From Spirogloea muscicola (taxonomy: Eukaryota; Streptophyta; Zygnematophyceae; Spirogloeales; Spirogloeaceae), in the NCBI GenBank assembly GCA_009602725.1, contig WELB01000010.1, forward strand, positions 220,825-231,973: DNA of 11,149 nucleotides. Direction: 5' to 3'. A program made the position numbers and the translations under genes. This document shows, piece by piece, positions 1 to 8,166 of this stretch. Under the pieces are notes generated by a model that saw nothing but the letters and a program-made list of their open reading frames with translations, did not search any database and had not been told where the DNA came from. How positions within the stretch are numbered: position 1 is the first letter of the stretch; every line of letters begins with the position of its first letter.

Positions 1-2495
1 GAACAGGTGCGCAGGCGCGCCCGGGCCCCTCTCGCCGCGCTTGCCACCGCTGCCGCCGCGCCGGTCGTTCGCCATGCGCCGGGCTCTGACCGCCTCCGCC
101 GCCGCTGCCGCGGCGTCGCCCGCAGCTCCACCTGGAAGCCCGCCCGCAACGTCAAGAAGAACGAGTCGGTGAGCTCCCGCTCCGCCGCGCCTGGCTCTGG
201 CTCCGCCTGCCGCCGCGCTGGCCATGAGGACGCCGCCGGCTCTGCTTCTTGACGGCCGGGGAAGCCTATCGGCAGGCTTGCCAAGCGACTCCCGGAAGCC
301 GAGGACGGCCAAGTAATCTCGTTGCTGGGAGGGCTCTAGCAGCACCAATTTCAGTGGCAGCTCGACTGATGACGTCGTTGCTGTGGACATTGTGTGCCCA
401 GGAGCTCGGCTCCAAGTCCAACCCGTACGCGCCCATCACGGGCGTCTGCCCGCGCTGCGAGGCGCAGCTCCTGTGGCGCCGAAAGTGCGACCTTGAGCCC
501 TTTTAGCGAGCCACCCCATCCCAGCAGTGACATGCTCCTCTGCCTGGTGTCCAGCCGTACGCTGGCACTGGGCTTGCATCCTGTCCAAGCCAAGCCGCGT
601 TTTAGCTTTTTATCAGTGTCAAGCAGCCGGCAGCGCAGTCTGTCAGAGTCATGCTACATGAGTTTGACCTTGCCGTTGCTCACTTGCTTTGCGTGCAGGT
701 ATGGCAAATACAAGCCCCTGATCCAGGCTGCCAAATGGTAAGTCCACTACCTCAGCCCGCTTGGCACGTGCATCCTGCGCTCTCTAACCGTGGCGCTCTT
801 GTTGATAGAGTAGAAAGGGACGTAGGCAAGGAGGCGGAGGGAGCCCCAACCATTGAGGCCGCCACCGTACCACTATCTACATCATTGCATTCGCCACGGG
901 GGTAGTTTTCTCTCGCTGAAGCCAGCAAGGGTTCTAGCAGGAGCAATTTCCTCAGGTCTATTCCTTGTTTTGCAGCATCTCCTGCAGCAGGAGGAACGTG
1001 CGGCAGGCTTATCACGCCCTCTGTGCTGGTAACTGTGCTGGGCAGACGTCTGACTTTGATGCCTCCAGCTCAAGTGTGTAGCTTGAAGTGTCGTGTATCT
1101 GACAGGCATGTGAGTCCTAGATCTAACAACCATTGATCTGATCATTGACTGCGAGGCTTGAGCAGGTGTGTAGGAGCCATGCCAAGTGTAAAATTTATGC
1201 TCGTCTCGTGCAAGATGTCTTTAGAAATTGCTGTTTGAAGAGATTGTCTGACTAAGGCAGTATGCATTGTGCTGTTACGCAGAGTGTGCCAAAAGCCGGA
1301 GAGCCTGTGCAAAGTGCTGTCAAGCTGCTGATGTCCTTGTAGGAAGGTAAGTCCACATGTTGTCATTTTGGACACGTTTTATCAATAATTGACTATGCTT
1401 ACTGACCAGCATTTGCAGCATACACCTACAGAGGCGGTTGAAGCTCTTAGTCCTGGATTTCATGTCATATAAGCCTTGCCCAACTCGTTGGACGCTGTGC
1501 CCAGTCTCAAATTGTCTACTACTGCTTCACTATTTTAAGAAGGTGTTCACATGATGGGCCACTGCACATGGCAGTACCTCTATGTCTTTCTCATCTCTAT
1601 CTGATCGTGGCATGCAGCCACTTGGAGAAGGAGAAGGCTGAGCGGCAGCAGCTTGAGGAGGTCTGAGTCTGCCGGCTTCTGAGAAACTTTCTTTACGTGT
1701 TTGCAGAAAAGACCACACGATTTAGGTGCTAAGCTCCTTCGAGCAGATTGAAGAGGCATCATGGATTTGAAGACAGTGTTGCTGTCACTTTCGTCGTCAA
1801 GTATCAATTGTGTTGCTCCTGTTGCAGGCTTTGGGGGGTTTGCGAGAGCGAGAGAGACGCACTCTTCTGCGAACTGTTAGTACCTTCCGCACTCATGTGT
1901 CACCAGTAAGAACGCCCGTGGTTGTGCTGCTCTTCAGGCTTGTGTCCGCAGCTCTGTGGACTGTTAGCAAGTAAACACTAGCTTGTATCATGAGCTTTGG
2001 CAGCTGGAGAAAGGTCCTGCCAACACCCGGGCCCAGAAAACTGCAGCGAGAGTAGCAGCAAAGGCACAAGCCGCAAGTACGGGTGCGAAGCTGGACTCGG
2101 ACGACTCCGACTTTAGCGACAGTGACTTTGACGGCACAGAGGGTGGATCTAGCGGCGATGAGGACGAGGACCCCGGAGTGAGCAGAGCACAAGCCCACAA
2201 ATATGAAGGCGAGCAGGATGCAGCTAGGTGCGTTCGTAGGGCAGAGGTACTGCCACTTGGGGTCCTCCCTTTGAGTGCCACCGAGCGCATGCCGGGGAAG
2301 GGTGCAGTAGCTGAAGCTGCAGGAGCAGCTGCAGATGCAGCTGGTGGTGCGAAGGCTGCTAATAGCAGCGGAGACGAGGACGAGGATGAAGCCAGAGATA
2401 GTGAGGAGGAGTGGACGGAGGACGACGGCGAGGAGGGGTCAGAGGGCGAGGGCGAGGAGGAGCTTGTTGCTGGGCTGCGTTGTGCCAAGACATGA
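1..2495 (+). CDS. DUF2039 / C9orf85-like zinc-binding protein, 5'-partial, spliced
   Basis: Exons I place: 1-6, 126-168, 402-484, 699-737, 976-1028, 1283-1346, 1618-1660, 1828-1875, 2004-2495; every intron is GT-AG and all phases join. Exon 1-6 (G AAC AG) joins C126 to give N-S-S-T-WKP, matching the HQN-xx-WKP start of the DUF2039 family, so the true start is off the left edge. In order the protein shows WKPARNVKKNE, YAPITGVCPRC, LLWRRKYGKYKPL, AAKCISC, RNVRQAYHALCAEC, ACAKCC, then a charged helix ending RERERRTLLRT. The four CxxC pairs are expected to bind zinc. The family is widespread in eukaryotes and its function is unknown to me. Unusually, about 160 residues of acidic low-complexity tail follow, with SSGDEDED twice. 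Uncertain points: exon 1828-1875 could run to 1905 (donor GTAAGA, same phase), and the last exon could start at 1995. About 289 residues lie in the window. Exon 126-484 is far richer in GC than the later exons. Confidence 0.92.
2004..2495 (+). other. Terminal exon of the DUF2039 gene: acidic tail
   Basis: This exon starts after the acceptor TTTGGCAG at phase 0 and is open to TGA at 2493-2495. It begins LEKGPANTRAQKTAAR (basic), then becomes strongly acidic: DSDDSDFSDSDFD, SSGDEDEDPG, later SSGDEDEDEARDSEEEW and a Glu/Gly run. An Ala/Gly-rich stretch separates the two acidic blocks. A GT at 2228 (AG|GTGCGT) and an AG at 2367-2368 (ATAGCAG|C) share phase 2, so 141 nt (47 codons) could be an optional intron that would fuse the acidic blocks. 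Acidic tails of this sort occur in nucleolar and chromatin proteins, but that is only an analogy. Confidence 0.75.
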
Positions 2496-2947
2496 AGCGC
2501 GGCCCGTGTGCACGATCTTGGTGTACATCGTGTGCGGCACACCCAAAGCTGACCGTCAGACGGAGAACCTTGGTCTGCTTAGTGACGGAGATCCAATGTA
2601 CAATATATGCGCGTCTGATGTAAATGGTGGCTGTGGACCAAAGGGAGAAGTAGGTGACGTGTGTTGTCAACCAAAAATACCAGCAAAGCCCTTCTCTCCG
2701 AGAAGCACAGTGCAGCTGTCACCAGCCGCCGTTCGCCGTCGCCGCCCGGTGCAGCCGCGGCAACGTCGGCATAACAGAGAAGCCCTGGCGAAGGAAGAGA
2801 GCTGCGGCTGCTATTATGAGCGTCAAAGGAGGGGGGGTCGAGTGGGGGGAATGCTTCAGATTTGCAGACGTTTTGGAGAATAGTATCCTGCTAGCTGCAC
2901 CTTCCGGCCTTTAGACCTTGTACATTCTACTGGGCTGGCCTCTCACA
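2496..2947. other. 3' UTR and intergenic DNA, no gene seen
   Basis: This holds the 3' UTR of the upstream gene up to about 2640. A perfect 6-bp hairpin follows (CTTCTC 2691-2696, GAGAAG 2700-2705, 3-nt loop), then a GC-rich patch at about 2720-2780 and a G-run at 2829-2836. Short open frames here have no family resemblance and no convincing splice context. A promoter or a non-coding RNA cannot be excluded. Confidence 0.5.
2619..2623 (+). terminator. TGTAA polyadenylation signal
   Basis: TGTAA lies 124 nt after the stop codon of the DUF2039 gene. In chlorophyte algae this pentamer is the usual polyadenylation signal, found 10-20 nt before the cleavage site. The position is right for a short 3' UTR. 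A five-base match alone is weak. Confidence 0.5.
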
Positions 2948-3540
2948 GTCCAGTATTCGGACGTCACTTAGCGACCTCTATGTGCAGACTCGTGGTTACT
3001 GAGCGGGTCAGCTTATCAGCAGGTGATGTCAATGTGCTTGCCTTGATACTTGGCCACTCAGGCCCTCCATCACTCAACACACTCCATTCTTGCAGCCATT
3101 GCCTTGCATAAATTGTAAGAGCTATTTCTTGGGACTCAAGGTTGGGGGTGTGGGGTTCTAGGACTTCATCAGCATAGTATAGGGCTTGACAAGTGCCGTC
3201 TTGTATTTGGGCATCAGTTAGCAACCTCTAAGTGCTGACTCGTGGTTACTGACCGGGTCAAGCTTAGCAGCATGATGATGATGTACACCCGTCAATGTGC
3301 TTGCCTTTGTACCCGGCCACTCAGGCCCGCCATCACTCAAAAGACACTCCATTGCCATAGGCTTAGAGCCGATTGCCGTCTGGTATTCGAGCATCAGTTA
3401 GCGACCTCTATGTGCTGACTCATGGATACTGAGCGGGTCAGCTTAGCAGCAGGTGACGGATATTTGTCAATGTGCTTGCCTTTGTGCTTGGCCACACATG
3501 GCCTCCCCATCTTCTAATACACACGTTTTCCCATCACTAT
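2948..3540. repeat. Three diverged tandem repeat copies upstream of the amidase gene
   Basis: Copies begin at about 2948, 3195 and 3375. Shared blocks in order are a GTATTCG/GTATTTGG stretch, TTAGCGACCTCTATGTGC (at 2969, 3219 with two changes, and 3399), GACTCGTGGTTACTGAGCGG, TCAGCTTAGCAGCA, GTCAATGTGCTTGCCTT and GGCCACTCAGGCC, ending in a CCATCACTC-like block. The distance from the first to the second copy is 250 nt and from the second to the third 180 nt. The extra 70 nt lies at the end of copy 1 (about 3090-3190). The third copy ends at about 3540, 60 nt before the amidase start, so it probably overlaps that gene's promoter or 5' UTR. No transposon protein or terminal inverted repeat is visible. 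Confidence 0.85.
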
Positions 3541-3600
3541 AGGCGCCACTCCCAAAGCTTCCTCGGCGGCCCCCGGTGGCAGTCGGGCGCTCGGCCCGCC

Positions 3601-6600
3601 ATGGCGGACCGCCTGCACCTCTCGCTGGACGAGCTGCTGGCCGAGGTGGCCGCCGCCGCCGCCGCCGAGGCCGCCTGGGAGCCGCTCCTCGGCGCCCTGC
3701 TCCCCGAGGACGACCGATACGGGTCCGCTTTCTTCCCGCTCTCCTTCTCCCCTTCGCCGACGGGCCGGCCAGGCCATCGAGAAGACGGCCATGGAGACGG
3801 CGCTCCGCGGCCGAGCCGTCGGCGCGGCGAGCTTTGTCTCGGGCGAGGGCGGCCCACTGATGGCGCGCCGGCTCGAGGCGCAGCCGTCTGGAGCGGCAGG
3901 CCTGGATCCTCAACAAGAAGTTCCCCCCCAACGTGCCGCGGCCGCCGCTCTTTGGCCACCTCGTCGGCGTCAAGGTGCCGGACGCGCATCTGCTCATCTG
4001 CACATCCTTCCATTTGCCGTGCTGGCTAAAAGCTAACGAGACAACAACGTAGATTATTAGTTGCTCAACATGAGCTAAGCGAATGCAATATGAGCTGTTC
4101 GTCATATTCTTAGCCTACCCAGTCATATTAGCTATCATAATAATTGCACATTGGCTCAATCGTGTAGATAGTTGTCGTCTGCGAGCTTTGCATGAAGTGA
4201 CTAGTTGGCGGAGCTTACTTTTGCCAGGATGTACTGCGGGTGAGCGGCCAACCAACGCGGGCTGGCAGCAAGCTTCCCCAGGAGCTTCTCATTGGGGAGG
4301 AGTCCACAGTGAGTCCAAGGGCGGCAGCTGCTCGCTCCTTGGCTCCAATGTAGCCCACTGTCTTGGAGGCTATGCCGGAGTAACAACTGAAGATTGCTGC
4401 GAGGATGCATGTCATTGTCCTGATTGCAGCATGGTGTGATAGAGACTCACATTGTCATTGTAATTGTCCTTCTCAGAGTAGATTCGTTGGTGATGAGTCT
4501 GGCGTGTGTCTGGCTGGAGCAACAGGTTGATATCTGCAGCTAGCAGCTGATTGCCTCCTCAATACTCGTTGCAACAGGTTGTGAAGCTATTGCGCGATGC
4601 TGGTGCCTTGATCATGGTGAGATACTTGGTGCCATGCAGCATCAGGTTACAAAATTGTCTTTGTTGCTGCAGTGGTGGCATCCCTGAGTTTGTCATGTTC
4701 TTGCCACGGTTGTGACCCGCTTGCAAATGACAAATGGTCTGACACCTGACACCAAGCCGTTGAGTCGGTGCTTGCAGGCAAAATGCACTACTACTTGCTT
4801 TGGCTTTTTCAATCCAGCTCACACAAACAACCCAACGGCACCTGTAAGTGTCTACATGACTGCTAGTCATTTGTGGTGGGAGTTGAATAACTAGTGACTA
4901 TTTTCAATGTGAAGAGACTCTCTCAATTCTCTCTGCAAGAAGAGGCTCTCTGACAGCTGCAAGAGTGTGGTGCCCTTGACAGGGTCACACTCCAGGAGGC
5001 TCCAGTTGCGGGCCTGCAGCTGCAGTAGCTTCAGGTCTTTGCACTTTGGGCCTTGGTGAGTACATTGACTCAAACTTCACAGAGGCCAGGGACCGTCTAG
5101 ACGTGCTTGCAGGTGCTTAACTACAGCAAACATTTTTGAATGTGGCCATTCCACCAAGAAGCCACAAGAAGAGTAGCTATGAGGCAATCAGCTACGAGGC
5201 CTCTGACAATCATGTCTCATTCTCAGTGCCTTGTAATTAACGGTTTCACCTGGATCTCCATCTGGCGCAGGTACTCAGACTTATGCTTCTATATCTCGGC
5301 CAGCAGCATATTGTGGAGTTGTTGGCTTCAAGCCGTCTCATGGTCGCCTCCCTACCGTTGGCATCATTCCAGTAAGTATTTCCATCATCCACATGATTAG
5401 TGTAGGCTCACAAAGGAGCCTTGATGCGGTACATCAGGTTGCTGAAGCCTCACCCCTACATTCTTACATCCTCTATATGCTCCCTGCCAGCTTTGTGTTA
5501 CCATATGCCTGAGTCCAGCCCTTAAATAGAATCCCAGAATTATGTGTGCAAGAGGGAAGTTATAGGTTGGGACAGATTCGTGCTTTCGTTGGGTTTCAAA
5601 CTTATCACCATGTAGTCGTGGTTAGCTTGTCTGTTCAGGGGTCACCTTCACTTGATCAGCCTGGCTTTTTTGCCAGGAGCGTTGGACCTCTGATGGCTGT
5701 CAGTCAGTGCACCTGCACCAACTGGAGAGGAGCTGCCACACTTGACAGCAAGCCAAGTGAGCCCCAAGAGAAGAGCTTCGCAAATTTGCTGCGACAACAT
5801 GACGAGCTGAGAGTTGCTCATCAGTGGTGGCATCTGTTGCATGCCTGTGATTCAGATAAGGAAAGAAGCTGCTTCAAACTGCAGAGCAAGTGGTGTATTC
5901 TGATGCACATACATGCTGCTACATATGCAGAACACCTTGGAGTACCTGCTGGACCGCTCCTTGCAAAGTGTGAGCCAAGGGCATTGGCTGCTTTTGAGAC
6001 TACCTTAGGGCAACTTTCAGCAGAAGGGTATAACGTCCAAGAATCAAAAGTTGCTGTATGCTGTGCCTGAGACATTTGTGGCTATGCAGTATCTCACAGA
6101 ATCTATGAGCCTGCCACATGTACGTAGCCCCTAGACCACAGCACAGGTGCTTTACTCTTCACTCATATGCTGACAAACTTTTTGTAGTGTCAACAACAGG
6201 TGGATTGTCTCAAGAGTGGAGGCTATTGGGGACTTTGAGGACATTGAGAGGTGCTTTATACCAGACTGTGATGTTGTCTGCTCAGAAAGTATTAGTAAGA
6301 GACAGCCTTCAGACTATGATGATGATGGCACCACTTTAAGCACAGTACCTACACCAAAAGATTAGCAGCTGCAGGGCTGCTTCTGCAGCCATGAGCACCT
6401 ACGATCGTCTCCAAAGTTGCCTTCTAACATTGCAGGAAGCATATGAATTTGATGAGCTTCGAGTACGGGCAAGTGCATAAAGATTGGATCAAGCAGAGGG
6501 AGCTCTACCCAGATGAGGTTTGTCAGCCACCAGACCCGCTATAAACAGGGTGACTGGACTTTGCAGTGATGCAAGTCCCAGTGGACTGGCATCAGGCGGC

Positions 6601-7469
6601 CTGCAGAGGAGCATCCCATTTACATGAGTACATCTGCAATCAAATCTTGCAGTGGCAACGGAATGCCCAGTCTGCTAACATTATGCTGTACTCTTGCATG
6701 TGCATGTGTCCAGCTGGCAACATTCGTTGACCAGGGCTTGCAGGTGACGTCAGAAGCTGCAGAAGAGGGTCGTCACTCTTGCAACTCTCTGCGGACAGCA
6801 TTGGAAAGCCTGATGGATGAGTACAAGCTCGCTGCCTGGATAGCTCCTGGGGCAACTGGTCCACCTCCCAAGGGCCTTGGTATGTGGTATAATTAGGCCT
6901 TCATCACCAGCAATGTTGCTTGTCACAATTGACGGGCTCATTTGTGCAATTGGTAGCTGAAAGCTTCTATGTACTCTGACATATGCCAACTTGAGTCCAA
7001 TATGTCTTGCATCGAGGTCTATCGGTGCTTGACATGTCGACTTCGTATTCCTGCAGCTTCAACTGGGTCTCCTCACATGTCGTTGCCTTGGACGCACTCC
7101 GGCCTCCCCTCCATCACCTTGCCTTCAGCCTTGCTGCCGGCAGGCACAATCAGCTGCAAATCGTTGCACGTGGATGGTGCTGGGGTGTCTGGAGCGCCAG
7201 TCACAGCCTCAAACGATGGCCAAACTCTTGCTGAGTCCCTTCCTTCGAGTCGGGCAGAGCTGGAAGGCATCAAGCCAGAGGGTGGTGTCACCTACAGGGA
7301 GGAAGATCAAGCAAGGCCTGTGCCCCTGCCGCTTTCAGTAAGCTTGGCAGGCAGATGGGGCTCAGATGAGGAGCTCCTCCTGCTTGCCATGGAGGTGGAG
7401 AAGGCTCTGGACTTCCACGTGCCCTGGGGAAGTCCTGAGATGCTGAGGTCGACTGTAGAAGCATCATGA
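3601..7469 (+). CDS. Amidase-signature family hydrolase, complete, 13 exons
   Basis: Hydrolyses a carboxamide or related C-N bond; the substrate is not predictable. Exons: 3601-3722, 3884-3974, 4228-4308, 4578-4616, 4778-4843, 4983-5055, 5271-5371, 5639-5756, 5931-6055, 6222-6250, 6436-6517, 6714-6879, 7057-7469; total 1506 nt, 501 aa, with phases agreeing throughout. The start is a Kozak-like GCCGCCATGG. Landmarks: [14 protein letters not shown] (about 26-39), [11 protein letters not shown] ending in the catalytic Lys71, [30 protein letters not shown] with cis-Ser140, GTQTYAS with nucleophile Ser164, [82 protein letters not shown] and [18 protein letters not shown]. The intervals 71-140-164 equal those of malonamidase E2 (62-131-155). 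No signal peptide or membrane segment is seen, so probably cytosolic. A block of about 55 residues (395-452) is extra to the family. The 6055/6222 junction is the least certain: a donor at 6050 also works. GC is very high in exons 1-2 and ordinary later. Confidence 0.94.
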
Positions 7470-7822
7470 ACTTTCAAGGCCGTTTGATGCTCTTCATGGC
7501 CAGCTCTCTATCCCTGATGCTACCGAACGTCCAATCTCCCTACAAGAACATTGTTCAAGTGAAGCACTATCTGTCAACCTAAACCCAAAACCTACTCCCT
7601 AAACCCTAAATCCTAATCCCTTAACCCTAGATCCTAATCTGCCTGCTGGCTTTAGCTCATTAAAGACACCCAGGCCTATTGCCGACATTCCAGTAGTGCG
7701 CCAATTGCGCTGGCTCCTGCGGCGATGGCTGTAGAATGGCATCAGTCATGGCGTCTTCATGAGGGCTGACAAGGTTGACGGATCGACATCCGCCCACACT
7801 GCAGCCCACAATGTCTCGGCGA
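7470..7822. other. Convergent intergenic region between amidase and RNase III genes
   Basis: This is the 353 nt between two facing stop codons. It holds the telomere-like tract at 7578-7638 and an ATTAAA at 7659-7664 on the plus strand. I find no TGTAA on either strand, so the 3' ends of the two transcripts cannot be placed and may overlap. On the minus strand open frames continue past the RNase III stop (for example to about 7660), but they match nothing I recognise. Confidence 0.6.
7578..7638. repeat. Degenerate interstitial telomere-like repeat (CCCTAAA)n
   Basis: Two perfect CCCTAAA units stand at 7597-7610, flanked by decayed units (CCTAAAC, ATCCTAAT, CCCTTAACCCTAG, ATCCTAAT). CCCTAAA/TTTAGGG is the telomere repeat of land plants and many green algae. 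Here it is internal, 109 nt after the amidase stop. Confidence 0.85.
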
Positions 7823-8166
7823 TCATACTGGCGGCCTGCCAGTGTCGTCAACCCAGACTTGCAGAGCCTTTTGGGCCCCATCTCGCCTTGCCTCTGTGGC
7901 CGTAGACCCAATGCCAGTAACGAGCCGTATGCCATTGACATATACTCTCACCCGACACATCTGCTGTGGCATATTCTCATGGTCCACAGCCACCAACCTG
8001 CGAGGAGTGCAGCGCAGGACAGAAACTGGCAATAAAGACCATGAAATTTTGCAGCAGCTAGTCAATCAGCAACCTGTGGTCAGGCAACAAGCTCTCACTT
8101 GTACACTGGGAGGCTGTGATGCGCTTTCAGTGACCTCTCCTGCAGCAGCGTCACAGGGTCCTTGCC
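7823..8166 (-). other. dsRNA-binding motif region of the RNase III-like gene
   Basis: Exon 8166-8099 encodes GKDPVTLLQERSLKAHHSLP and the tyrosine of the P-x-Y turn. It ends at phase 2 (AA|GTGAGA) and joins G7997. Exon 7997-7823 adds the beta strands (CRVRVYVNGIRLVTGIG) and the C-terminal helix (TEARRDGAQKAL). The fold order helix, three strands, helix fits a complete dsRBM. In the helix the usual KKxAK contact is ATEAR here, so two lysines are missing. After it only WVDDTGRPPV precedes TGA. A GT just before this stop (CCA|GTATGA) could allow another exon, but I found none that fits. Confidence 0.85.

Noticed and set aside
402-484. CPRCEAQLLW as the C-terminal zinc finger of an SLX1 nuclease.
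   Set aside because: The next exons (KYGKYKPL, CISC, RNVRQAYH) match DUF2039 throughout and do not match SLX1.
1988-2542. Long Ser/Ala-rich open frame on the minus strand.
   Set aside because: It is the antisense shadow of the acidic tail codons; it has no splice or family support.
3773-3883. Coding-like open stretch ([21 protein letters not shown]...) inside the first amidase intron, implying two frameshifts in the gene.
   Set aside because: Splicing 3722 to 3884 is GT-AG, phase-consistent and gives [15 protein letters not shown], which fits the family directly. The stretch owes its coding look to high GC. Intron retention as a variant remains possible.
3467-4105. Long Arg-rich open frame on the minus strand.
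   Set aside because: It is a GC-rich antisense of amidase exons 1-2, with repetitive Arg/Pro composition.
7660-7822. Further exon of the RNase III gene (VSPHEDAMTDAILQPSP frame) after the dsRBM.
   Set aside because: No donor with the right phase joins it; the only in-phase GT would leave an intron of about 30 nt.
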